Assembly (NCBI GenBank): GCA_009694025.1
Contig: SHVZ01000009.1
Location: forward strand, 1-63,635
Length of the DNA stretch: 63,635 bases
Direction of reading: 5' to 3'
DNA from: Alphaproteobacteria bacterium
GTDB lineage: Bacteria; Pseudomonadota; Alphaproteobacteria; SHVZ01
Under the pieces are notes generated by a model. That model worked only from the letters and a program-made list of their open reading frames with translations. It searched no databases and was not told where the DNA came from. Within the stretch, counting starts at the first letter, position 1, and each line of letters starts with the position of its first letter. Positions 46,964 through 54,681 of the stretch are shown here, piece after piece. A program made the translations under genes and the position numbers.

Positions 46964-47824
46964 TCACGACATCCGCTCGCGCGCGAGCGCGCCATAGAGC
47001 GCGAGCAGACCGCTCTCGGCCGAGCGATCGGTGTGGTGGGGCGAAAAGAACCAGCCGGCGGTGCGGGCGATGTGGGCGAGGCCGGCGCGATGCTCGGTCA
47101 TGCGTTCGGCATAGTCGCGTCGGAGCGACTCGACCCGCGGCAGCAGCGCCGACGCCTCTCCCTCCATCCCCTCGAAGCGGACGCGGCCGGCGAAGGGCAG
47201 CGTCTCCTCGGCCGGATCGAGCACCTGCAGCAGATGGCCGCGGACGCCGCGCGCGACGAACTTCCCGACCAACAACCGCACCTCGTCGAGCGGGGCCAGA
47301 AGGTCGCCGATCAGGACGAGCTCGGCATGGCGGGGCAGCGGCTCGAAGGCCGGGATGCCGGCGGGCGCCGCGGTCGGCCGCTCGAGGCCGTGGGAGAGGC
47401 GGAGCAGCGCGGTGCGCCCGGTGGTCGGTGGCAGCCCCTCGCCGAGGAGCGAGATGCGTTCGCCGGCGCCAACCAGCAGCAGACCCAGGGCACGGAGCAG
47501 GATCTCGGCCCGATCCGCCTTTTCCGGCAGATCGCGGCGCGAGCGCCAGCGCATCGACGCGGACGTGTCACGCCAGAGCCACACGGTCTGGGCCGCCTCC
47601 CATTCGGTCTCGCGCACGAACACGTGGTCGCTCTTGGCCGAGCGGCGCCAGTCGACCATGCGCACGGAATCGCCCGGCACGTAACGGCGGTATTGCCAGA
47701 AGGTTTCGCCCTGGCCGACACGGCGGCGCCCGTGGACACCCTGGGCCACGGTCGCGGCCACGCGCTGGGCCGCCACCAGGAGCGGCGGCAGCGTCGAGGC
47801 GAGCTGTTCGGCGCGTTGCTGCAT
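46964..47824 (-). CDS. DUF58 domain protein
   Basis: This 286-residue protein carries the DUF58 signature RRYVPGDSVRMVDWRRSA (about 47-64) with a vWA-like region (LWRDTSASMRWRS, a partial MIDAS-like DxSxS), and no signal peptide. DUF58 proteins partner with MoxR AAA+ ATPases, probably as chaperone co-factors. It lies between moxR (81 bp upstream) and the DUF4159 gene (13 bp downstream). Confidence 0.93.
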   Translation of the reverse strand: MQQRAEQLASTLPPLLVAAQRVAATVAQGVHGRRRVGQGETFWQYRRYVPGDSVRMVDWRRSAKSDHVFVRETEWEAAQTVWLWRDTSASMRWRSRRDLPEKADRAEILLRALGLLLVGAGERISLLGEGLPPTTGRTALLRLSHGLERPTAAPAGIPAFEPLPRHAELVLIGDLLAPLDEVRLLVGKFVARGVRGHLLQVLDPAEETLPFAGRVRFEGMEGEASALLPRVESLRRDYAERMTEHRAGLAHIARTAGWFFSPHHTDRSAESGLLALYGALARERMS

Positions 47825-47905
47825 ATGCTAACCGACCACAGTTTGACCCGTCCGCCCCCGTACGACAACCAGCGAGTCCGCACGAATCGTGCAAACTCGT
47901 TCAAA

Positions 47906-48913
47906 TCAGGCGAAAGGTTGGGTCAGGCGGGCGATGACGTGGTCGATGGTCACGCCCTCGGCACGGGCGGCGAAGTTGAGCGCCATACGATGCCTAAGCA
48001 CCGGAGGCGCCAGCGCTACGATGTCGTCGAGCGACGGCGCCAGCCGCCCGTCGAGGACGGCGCGGGCCCGGCAGGCGAGCATGAGCGCTTGGCTCGCACG
48101 CGGTCCCGGTCCCCAGGCAACGTGCTTCTTGACCTCGTCGATATCGCTCGACTCGGGCCGCCCGGCACGCACCAGCTTGAGAATCGCCTCGATCACGCTG
48201 TCGCCGACCGGCATACGGCGCACCAGGCGCTGGGCGTGCATCAGCTCGTCAGCGCGCAATGCCGCCGCCGGACGCTCATCATCGGCGCCGGTAGTGGCGA
48301 TCAGCATGCGCTTCTCGGCGTCGAGGTCGGGATAGCCGACGTCGATCTGCAGGAGGAAGCGGTCGAGCTGGGCTTCGGGCAGGGGATAGGTCCCCTCCTG
48401 CTCCAGCGGGTTCTGCGTCGCCAACACGTGGAAGGGCTGCGGTAGCGCGTGGTAGTGACCGGCGACGGAGACGCGCTTCTCCTGCATCGCCTGCAGCAAC
48501 GCCGACTGCGTGCGCGGACTCGCGCGGTTGATCTCGTCGGCCATCAGGAGCTGCGAGAACACGGGCCCCGGGATGAAGCGGAAGCTGCGGCGGCCGCCCT
48601 CGCCCTCCTCCAGCACCTCCGAGCCGATGATGTCGGCCGGCATCAGGTCGGGCGTGCACTGCACGCGCTTCTCCTCGAGACCGAGAACGATGCCGAGGGT
48701 TTCCACCAGTCGCGTCTTGGCGAGGCCGGGGACGCCGATCAGCAGACCGTGGCCGCCGCTGAGCAGGGTCACCAGGGACTCATCGACGACCGATTCCTGG
48801 CCGAAGATGACGCGATGGACGCGCTCGCGCACCAGGGAGAGGCGCTGCCCGAGGGTTTCGATTTCCGCGACCAGCGCGGCACCTTCAGCTTGGATCGGCT
48901 CGGCAGCGCTCAC
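47906..48913 (-). CDS. MoxR-family AAA+ ATPase
   Basis: This 335-residue AAA+ ATPase has Walker A GVPGLAKT, Walker B LLMADEINRAS, sensor 1 in VLATQNPLEQEG and the arginine finger in LDRFLLQIDV. The C-terminal helical lid is typical of MoxR. MoxR proteins assist maturation or metal insertion of partner proteins with vWA domains. The start is the GTG at 48913, 39 bp from the divergent DUF1285 start, so regulation may be shared. Confidence 0.95.
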   Translation of the reverse strand: MSAAEPIQAEGAALVAEIETLGQRLSLVRERVHRVIFGQESVVDESLVTLLSGGHGLLIGVPGLAKTRLVETLGIVLGLEEKRVQCTPDLMPADIIGSEVLEEGEGGRRSFRFIPGPVFSQLLMADEINRASPRTQSALLQAMQEKRVSVAGHYHALPQPFHVLATQNPLEQEGTYPLPEAQLDRFLLQIDVGYPDLDAEKRMLIATTGADDERPAAALRADELMHAQRLVRRMPVGDSVIEAILKLVRAGRPESSDIDEVKKHVAWGPGPRASQALMLACRARAVLDGRLAPSLDDIVALAPPVLRHRMALNFAARAEGVTIDHVIARLTQPFA

Positions 48914-48952
48914 GGAATCCGGTATCCTTGTTTTAGGAGAGACGATCTTGCC

Positions 48953-49495
48953 ATGACGGCCTCGACGAGCGAAACCAATCTTGCCCCGAGCTTCGATCCG
49001 GGTGCCGCGATCTGCGGCGATTTCGGTATTGCTATCGGCCGTGATGGCACTTGGTATTACCACGGCTCGCCGATCGGTCGCAAACCGCTGGTCAAGCTCT
49101 TCGCCTCCGTCCTCAGGCGCGACGACGACGGCACGTACTGGCTGGTCACGCCAGCCGAGCGGGGCCGCATCATGGTCGAGGATGCCCCCTTCACCGCCGT
49201 CGAGGTGACGGCCGATGGCGAAGGCCCTCGTCAGATCCTTCGTTTCCGCACGAACCTCGATGACGAGGTCGAGGTCGGGCCCGAGCACCCGATCCGGATC
49301 GATCACGATCCTGCGAGCGGGGCGCCGTCGCCGTACGTGCACGTGCGCCGCCGGCTCGAAGCACGAATCCTCCGGCCGGTCTACTATCATCTGGTCGAGC
49401 TCGGGCGCGAGGAGGCCGTTGGAAGTGAGCGCAAGTTCGGCGTATGGAGCCACGGACAATTCTTCCCGCTGGGGCCGGTCGAAGCGTGCCCCTGA
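48953..49495 (+). CDS. DUF1285 family protein
   Basis: This 180-residue protein matches DUF1285 (CGDFGIAIGRDGTWYYHGSP, PIGRKPLVKLFASVLRR, and near the end YYHLVELGREE). Biochemical function is not established. It begins at an ATG 39 bp from the divergent MoxR start, and the next gene (NUDIX) starts inside its last codons, indicating coupling. It belongs to the string DUF1285-NUDIX-DUF6111-CCA transferase. Confidence 0.92.
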   Translation: MTASTSETNLAPSFDPGAAICGDFGIAIGRDGTWYYHGSPIGRKPLVKLFASVLRRDDDGTYWLVTPAERGRIMVEDAPFTAVEVTADGEGPRQILRFRTNLDDEVEVGPEHPIRIDHDPASGAPSPYVHVRRRLEARILRPVYYHLVELGREEAVGSERKFGVWSHGQFFPLGPVEACP

Positions 49496-50076
49496 ACCCC
49501 AACGACATCCGTCTCCGCCTCGCCGAGGCCGGACGCGACCGCGGCGACCACGACCTCAATCCGGGCATCGCACCGACCGACCGCATGCGCGCGGCCGCGG
49601 TCCTGGTGCCGCTGGTAGCGCGGCCGGCGGGAACCACCGTTCTGCTGACGCGCCGGACCGAGCACCTGCACCATCACGCAGGACAGATCAGCTTCCCCGG
49701 CGGCCGCATCGAAGAGGCGGACCCTTCGCCCGAGGACGCCGCGCTGCGCGAGACCGAGGAGGAGATCGGTCTCCCCCGGCGCCATATCGAGCTGGTCGGC
49801 CGGCTCGGCCTCTATCGCACGCGCACCGGATTCGAGATCACTCCGGTGGTCGGCTGGCTGACGCCGCCGTTCGACCTCTCGCCCGACCGGTTTGAGGTGG
49901 CAGAGGTCTTCGAGGTGCCGCTTTCCTTCGTCGCCGATCCGAGGAACCACGAGCGCCACAGCCGCGAGTGGCAGGGCGTGGTCCGGCACTTCTACGTACT
50001 GCCCTATGGCGGCTACTATATCTGGGGCGCCACTGCCGGCATGCTGGTGAACTTGGCGGAGCGCCTCAACCCGTGA
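49486..50076 (+). CDS. NUDIX hydrolase, CoA pyrophosphatase type
   Basis: This 196-residue protein has a long NUDIX box: FPGGRIEEADPSPEDAA followed by LRETEEEIGL, in the form characteristic of CoA diphosphatases (NudL), with the preceding LTRRTEHLHHHAGQIS. It hydrolyses CoA or its derivatives to 4'-phosphopantetheine and adenosine 3',5'-bisphosphate. The start GTG at 49486 lies within the end of DUF1285. The stop overlaps the next gene (GTGA). Confidence 0.92.
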   Translation: MPLNPNDIRLRLAEAGRDRGDHDLNPGIAPTDRMRAAAVLVPLVARPAGTTVLLTRRTEHLHHHAGQISFPGGRIEEADPSPEDAALRETEEEIGLPRRHIELVGRLGLYRTRTGFEITPVVGWLTPPFDLSPDRFEVAEVFEVPLSFVADPRNHERHSREWQGVVRHFYVLPYGGYYIWGATAGMLVNLAERLNP

Positions 50077-50354
50077 TCCGCATCCTGCTCACCGTCATCC
50101 TGCCGATGGCGCTGCCGGCATCGGTCTATTTTCTGTGGTTCGCCAATGAACGCCGTCGCGCGATTGCTGCCGGCACACCGGAGACGATGCCGCGCCTGGG
50201 CGACGTGCCGTGGTTCGTGCTGGCCTCGGCAGGAATCGCCATTGCGGCCGTCGTGCTCTTCGCCACGTCGATCTATTCCGGAGACGAGCCAGGCGAGACA
50301 TACGTGCCGCCCCACCTTGAGAACGGGCGCGTCGTGCCCGGAACCTCGAAGTAG
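50073..50354 (+). CDS. DUF6111-like small membrane protein
   Basis: This 93-residue protein starts at a GTG overlapping the NUDIX stop by 4 bp (GTGA). It has two hydrophobic helices (ILLTVILPMALPASVYFLWF and PWFVLASAGIAIAAVVLFAT) and a short polar tail ending YVPPHLENGRVVPG. This topology and operon context match DUF6111 family proteins; the function is unknown. Confidence 0.8.
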   Translation: MIRILLTVILPMALPASVYFLWFANERRRAIAAGTPETMPRLGDVPWFVLASAGIAIAAVVLFATSIYSGDEPGETYVPPHLENGRVVPGTSK

Positions 50355-50398
50355 GCGGGCGACCCCTGACCGACCGCCTGTCCCCGCTTCCCAGATGG

Positions 50399-51559
50399 AT
50401 GACGGCGCCCGAGACGCGCCGGGTGGTCGCGGCATTGACCAAGGAGGGCGCGGTCGTGCGCTTCTGCGGCGGCGCGGTCCGCGACGCGCTTGTCGGGGTC
50501 GATGCGGCCGATGTCGATCTTGCGACTCCGGATCCGCCGGAGACCGTGACGCGGCTGGCCGCCGTGGCCGGTCTCTCCACCCGTCCGACCGGCATCGATC
50601 ACGGCACGGTGACCGTCATCGCCGATCGGCGGCCCTTCGAGGTGACGACGCTCCGGCGCGACGTCGAGACTTTCGGGCGGCGGGCGCGGGTCGCCTTCAC
50701 CGACGACTGGCAGGCGGATGCAGCCCGCCGCGATTTTACTATCAACGCGCTCTACGCCGATCCCGAGGGCCGCCTGCACGACTTCTTCGACGGCGCCGCC
50801 GACCTCGCCGCGGGGCGCGTCCGCTTCATCGGCGAGGCCGATCGGCGCATCCACGAGGACGCCCTCAGGATTCTTCGCTTCTTCCGCTTCCATGCCCGTT
50901 TCGGCAAGGGCGCGCCCGATGCCGAGTCGCTGGCGGCATGCCGGGCACTTGCCTCTCTCGCGCGCGGTCTTTCCGGCGAGCGCGTCCGCCAGGAGCTGTT
51001 CCGGCTGCTGATCGGACCGCGGCCGGACTATGCCGTCCGGCTGATGGCGGAGGCCGGCGTGCTCGAAGTGGTGCTTCCGGACGCGACCCAAATCGATCGC
51101 CTCGCCCGCCTTGCCGCACGCGAGCCAGAGGCGGATGCGCTCCGCCGCCTGGGCGCGCTCCTCGACCGCGGCGCCGACGAGACCGCGACCAGGCTCCGCC
51201 TGTCCAATGCCGAGACCCGGCGGCTACTCGAGATGTGCCCGCCGCTCGCGCTCGCGCCCAGCGCCGATGAAGGCGCGCGGCGGCGCGCCCTCTATGCCTA
51301 CGAGGCCGTGCGCGTCCGCGACGGCGCCTGGTTGGCGCTGGCGGAGACCGGCGACGACCGCTTCACGGCCTGGATCGAGGCCTCGAAGACATGGCGGCGG
51401 CCGAAGCTTCCGGTGGGCGGCGAGGACGCGCAACGCTTCGGCATCGCCAAGGGTCCAAGCCTGGGAGAGGCGCTTCGCCGCGTCGAGGACGCCTGGATCG
51501 CGTCCGGCTTCACCCTCGACCGCGAAGCCTGTCTTGCCCTTCTTTCCGGGAGGGCATGA
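50399..51559 (+). CDS. cca: CCA-adding tRNA nucleotidyltransferase
   Basis: This 386-residue class II nucleotidyltransferase adds or repairs the 3' CCA end of tRNA. It has RFCGGAVRDALVG, the metal-binding DVDLATPDPPE (DxD), RRDFTINALY and the later RFHARFGKGAPD and ERVRQELFRLL segments. The ATG at 50399 begins at MTAPETR. Family members usually have a few residues before this (LPRW here), so translation may begin at an upstream non-ATG codon, for example CTG at 50366. It ends the DUF1285-NUDIX-DUF6111 string. Confidence 0.92.
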   Translation: MTAPETRRVVAALTKEGAVVRFCGGAVRDALVGVDAADVDLATPDPPETVTRLAAVAGLSTRPTGIDHGTVTVIADRRPFEVTTLRRDVETFGRRARVAFTDDWQADAARRDFTINALYADPEGRLHDFFDGAADLAAGRVRFIGEADRRIHEDALRILRFFRFHARFGKGAPDAESLAACRALASLARGLSGERVRQELFRLLIGPRPDYAVRLMAEAGVLEVVLPDATQIDRLARLAAREPEADALRRLGALLDRGADETATRLRLSNAETRRLLEMCPPLALAPSADEGARRRALYAYEAVRVRDGAWLALAETGDDRFTAWIEASKTWRRPKLPVGGEDAQRFGIAKGPSLGEALRRVEDAWIASGFTLDREACLALLSGRA

Positions 51560-51562
51560 TCG

Positions 51563-53128
51563 TCACTCGCCACGGCCACCGAACAGCATGGTGATGTTGA
51601 TGCGCCGGCTCTCGTAGTCGTCCTTGAAGGCGAGATCGTCGGTACGGTGGAACAGGTCGGAGTGGAAGATGACCACGCGGTTGCAGCGATAAGGAACGAC
51701 GACGCTCCTGGCGCCGCTTTCGGCGAGAAACTGGCGGATCGCCGGCTGGTCGTTGTTGTATTTCTCGAACTCCCACTCGGCGGGCGCCCGCTGATCGAAC
51801 ACGATCAAGCCGCCCCGGTCCTTCGAAAGATTGGCCTCGTCCGGAGTGATCCAGAAATTGACGTTGATCGCGGCCGAGTCGGCGTGGAGAGCCGTGCCTT
51901 CGAGGCCGCTGTCGTACTTGTACGCCCACATCTGGGCCAGCGCGTGCTCGTGGAAGACCGCCGGCATCCGCCGCGCGAGCTCGCGCGAGATCCTAAGAAG
52001 CAGCGGATCGCAGAACCCATCGCGCAGCAAGGCGCCAAGGTAACCGCCTAGATGACGATCGTCGAACCAGATGGTCGATTCCAAGCAGAGGCGCCTCAGC
52101 TCGATCAACGCCTCGTCGGAGAGCACGTCATCGACGACGAGGATCCCGGCGCCGGATTCGACGTACCGCCGTTCGGCCGATGCCCAGTCGACGGAGCGGC
52201 CGAGCACATCCGGCCCGACCGGTTTGGCGCGGTAGAGATGGACGATACGGTTGTAGGTCTCCTCGATCGGCTTCCGCTCCGCCTCGGTCATAAAAAAACA
52301 GGGTCCGTCAACCGCACGCCCCGCCGAGCCGGAAAGCAGCGCACGGTAACGATCAACCATCTCGGCAAACGACGAGGAAAGAATCCCTCGCCGCATCAGG
52401 TACTCGAACTGGAGAATGTCATGGCGGAGCTTCGGCACGGAGGTGACGAGGAAGCTGTCGGAGCCGCTGGCCGGTCCGGCGCCCGCGGCAAGCTCCGGCC
52501 GATACCATCGCGACGCCCGGGTCCGCGCCATCGTCCCTTCGAACAGCATTGCGGCCTGCTCGACCCTGTCGATGCGCGTCAGCGCATCGGCCAGGCGATT
52601 GACTAAGTGACCATTGTCGAACCCGAGATCGAGCGCGCGGCGAAAGCAGGCGATGGCGGCATCGGGGCGGCGGGAATCGAGCACGCCTTCTCCCGCCACA
52701 ACCCACCATTTCGCTTCCGCCGGCGAGACCGCAAGCGCCCGACGGAGGCAGCGTAGCGCTCCAGGCAAGGCCTTCATCGCGATGAACGAGGCGCCGGCGG
52801 CGGCAAGGGCGTTGCCGGACCCGGTGGCGAGCGCCGCCGATCGCAAATAGGTGACGCCCGCGGCGACGCGCGACCCCAACTGGTAGAAACATGCGCCGAG
52901 ATTCTCCAGCAAGCCGGCGTCGTCCGGAGCCAGCGCCGCCGAACGCTCCAGATGCTTCAGCCCCTCGCCCGGTGCGCCTGACTGGGCGAGCGCGACACCA
53001 AGCATCGCCTGCGCCGTGGCGTCCTCGCGCTCGCTCCGCAGCACATCGCGATACCCGGCGATCGCTTGGGGCAGGCGCCCGGCCCGATGATCATCGAGAG
53101 CGATCTGAAGTCTTGCCTGATTCGTCAT
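51563..53128 (-). CDS. TPR protein fused to a 2-oxoglutarate/Fe(II) oxygenase domain
   Basis: This 521-residue protein has TPR-like repeats (about 5-190, e.g. HRAGRLPQAIAGYRDVLRSE, LGVALAQSGAPGEGLKHL) followed by an alpha-helical middle and a double-stranded beta-helix oxygenase (about 320-520). Iron ligands fit HAD (HxD) in ALHADSAAIN and the distal His in SDLFHRTDD, with an Arg that could bind 2-oxoglutarate downstream. TPRs suggest a protein substrate, so hydroxylation of a protein or peptide is inferred. The start at 53128 is used; an earlier in-frame reading is less likely. Its stop is 3 bp from the convergent cca stop. Confidence 0.85.
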   Translation of the reverse strand: MTNQARLQIALDDHRAGRLPQAIAGYRDVLRSEREDATAQAMLGVALAQSGAPGEGLKHLERSAALAPDDAGLLENLGACFYQLGSRVAAGVTYLRSAALATGSGNALAAAGASFIAMKALPGALRCLRRALAVSPAEAKWWVVAGEGVLDSRRPDAAIACFRRALDLGFDNGHLVNRLADALTRIDRVEQAAMLFEGTMARTRASRWYRPELAAGAGPASGSDSFLVTSVPKLRHDILQFEYLMRRGILSSSFAEMVDRYRALLSGSAGRAVDGPCFFMTEAERKPIEETYNRIVHLYRAKPVGPDVLGRSVDWASAERRYVESGAGILVVDDVLSDEALIELRRLCLESTIWFDDRHLGGYLGALLRDGFCDPLLLRISRELARRMPAVFHEHALAQMWAYKYDSGLEGTALHADSAAINVNFWITPDEANLSKDRGGLIVFDQRAPAEWEFEKYNNDQPAIRQFLAESGARSVVVPYRCNRVVIFHSDLFHRTDDLAFKDDYESRRINITMLFGGRGE

Positions 53129-53172
53129 CGGCCTTGTTATACGACGATGGACATCTGGCGGACCAACACCGA

Positions 53173-53742
53173 TCAGGTGCCTATCCACCCGAGAAGGGTG
53201 GCCAGCCCGAGCAAGGCGAAGCTAGCGGCTGCCGCGCGTCGGATCCACGCCATCGGCAGCCATCTTGCGGCACGCTCCCCCAGCAGCACAGCCGGGGCAT
53301 TGACGAGGACGAGCCCGAAGCTCGTGCCGAGGGTCACCGCCACCAGCGATTGGTAAGCTGCGGCGAGGGCGACCGTCGCAACCTGGGTCTTGTCGCCGAT
53401 CTCGACCAGGAAGAAGGCGATCGCCGTGATGACGAAGGCGCCGGTGGCGGCGGCCGGGCGCATCCCGCCCTCCTCGAGCCGGTCGGGTATCAACGCCCAA
53501 AAGGCGAAGAGGAGAAAAGAGGCTCCGATCAGCCACCGAAGCCAATCGGCGTCGGCCAGGCCGGCCAGCAGGGCGCCGAGCCAGCCGGCGATCGCATGGT
53601 TGAGCAGCGTCGCCGAGGCGATGCCGGCGATGACCGGCCAGGGTCGGCGGAAGCGGGCAGCCAGCACGAAGGCAAGAAGTTGGGTCTTGTCGCCGATCTC
53701 GGCGAGCGCCACGACGCCGAGCGAGACGAGGAAGGCATCCAT
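53173..53742 (-). CDS. GDT1/TMEM165-family manganese exporter
   Basis: This 189-residue membrane protein has six helices and the two inverted repeats of the UPF0016 family, each with the signature EIGDKTQ: ALAEIGDKTQLLAF and FFLVEIGDKTQVAT. Family members export Mn2+ (and/or Ca2+) in bacteria and eukaryotes. The start ATG at 53742 begins MDAFLVSLG. A yybP-ykoY Mn2+ riboswitch lies 130 bp upstream, which strongly supports a manganese role and gives the likely regulation: expression when Mn2+ is high. Confidence 0.93.
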   Translation of the reverse strand: MDAFLVSLGVVALAEIGDKTQLLAFVLAARFRRPWPVIAGIASATLLNHAIAGWLGALLAGLADADWLRWLIGASFLLFAFWALIPDRLEEGGMRPAAATGAFVITAIAFFLVEIGDKTQVATVALAAAYQSLVAVTLGTSFGLVLVNAPAVLLGERAARWLPMAWIRRAAAASFALLGLATLLGWIGT

Positions 53743-53871
53743 AAACACGGCTCCAGGGGATCGGGCGGGAGTTTCATGACACGGCGTCCGAGCCGATCCC
53801 ACATCACCCGAAGCAGACGCCGATGCCAATGGCCTCGCGATGCAGCCGACCCAATGCCGCATGCCGCGCCG

Positions 53872-53943
53872 CGCCATGACCCTAGGGGACCCAAGTGGGT
53901 TGACGCGGGGGCCATCCGAGACGGGCAGTTACTCCCCATGACG
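53872..53943 (-). ncRNA. yybP-ykoY manganese riboswitch
   Basis: On the minus strand this 72-base element has a 7-bp closing stem P1 (CGTCATG with CATGGCG, one wobble). It is followed by the hallmark GGGGAGTAAC (family GGGGAGUAG) and later GCGTCAACCCACTTGGG, equal to the family GUCAACA-like segment. The element lies 129 bp upstream of the GDT1-type exporter, exactly the gene class that yybP-ykoY riboswitches control. Sequence and context agree, so I consider it a real aptamer. The expression platform downstream (53743-53871) was not worked out. Confidence 0.85.
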
Positions 53944-54110
53944 GGCCGACGGCAACGGCGGGGGATATCGCCCGACAAGCGGCAGAGAGTCGCAGCAGGT
54001 TGCGGCAACTGGTGAGGCATTTTGCGTCGTTGCCGAGGCTTGGACACCGAAAGCCACGAGCTTTGTGATCCACGCTCCTGTATGGTGGTTAGGAATAACG
54101 GGAGGGTCGT

Positions 54111-54242
54111 ATGCCTGATTTGGCGGTCGGTCAGATGATCCGCCAGGTCGGGCCGAACGCTGAAGGACTGAGGGCCTCGCGCCCCGCAGCCGATAGGGAC
54201 CCGACACTCCAGACGGACTATCAGAACAGGATGTGGCCATGA
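54111..54242 (+). CDS. Tiny ORF coupled to the next small gene
   Basis: This 43-residue ORF (MPDLAVGQMIRQVGPNAEGL...) has GGGAGGG 5 bp upstream of its ATG, and its TGA overlaps the ATG of the next ORF as ATGA. Such coupling is good evidence for translation of both. No domain or membrane segment is seen. It lies in the 496-bp gap between the exporter leader and the GMC gene. Confidence 0.45.
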   Translation: MPDLAVGQMIRQVGPNAEGLRASRPAADRDPTLQTDYQNRMWP

Positions 54243-54424
54243 GCGGCATGAAGAAAAGGTTTACGGTCATGTGGACGGCGCAAGGCCAGGAGCGACGCTC
54301 GGCGCTGATGACCGAGCAGGAGGCCAACAAATTCGTCGGCCGCCTCCAAAAGGAAAACGCCGTGGGCCTGAAAGTCCAGGAGGACACGAAGGAATCGTCC
54401 CGCGCCGCCCAGCGCGGGGCATGA
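54239..54424 (+). CDS. Small basic protein, 61 residues
   Basis: This protein (MSGMKKRFTVMWTAQGQERRSAL...) is rich in Lys, Arg and Glu, with a beta-like start and a helical EQEANKFVGRLQKENA segment. It starts at the ATG overlapping the previous ORF's stop; a GTG two codons earlier is also in frame. It is likely a small cytoplasmic protein, but no family is recognised. The 257 bp after it (54425-54681) show no gene. Confidence 0.55.
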   Translation: MSGMKKRFTVMWTAQGQERRSALMTEQEANKFVGRLQKENAVGLKVQEDTKESSRAAQRGA

Positions 54425-54681
54425 CGCCTGTCCGATGACCACAGATGCCGGCGAGAGAAGGCTGGGCAGGCTGTTACCGACAATCGCGGCGAAGAGAAGC
54501 GGCGGCCCCAACGGGTAACGCGCTTGGTTCTCTATCCCGCGGCGTCGGCGGGCGCTCTCAGGGGTCCTCGCCGGCACCTGGAGTCCGGAGCGGCCAGCTC
54601 CGCTTCGGATTCCGCCGTCCCTCACCCTTTCGAACCTGGACGCACGCCTGTCGATAAGCGTCGAGCCTCGATGTCGGCCGC

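Noticed and set aside
45475-47937. An 820-codon plus-strand frame
   Set aside because: It is antisense to the DUF4159 and DUF58 genes, which have clear domains, and has no recognisable domain itself.
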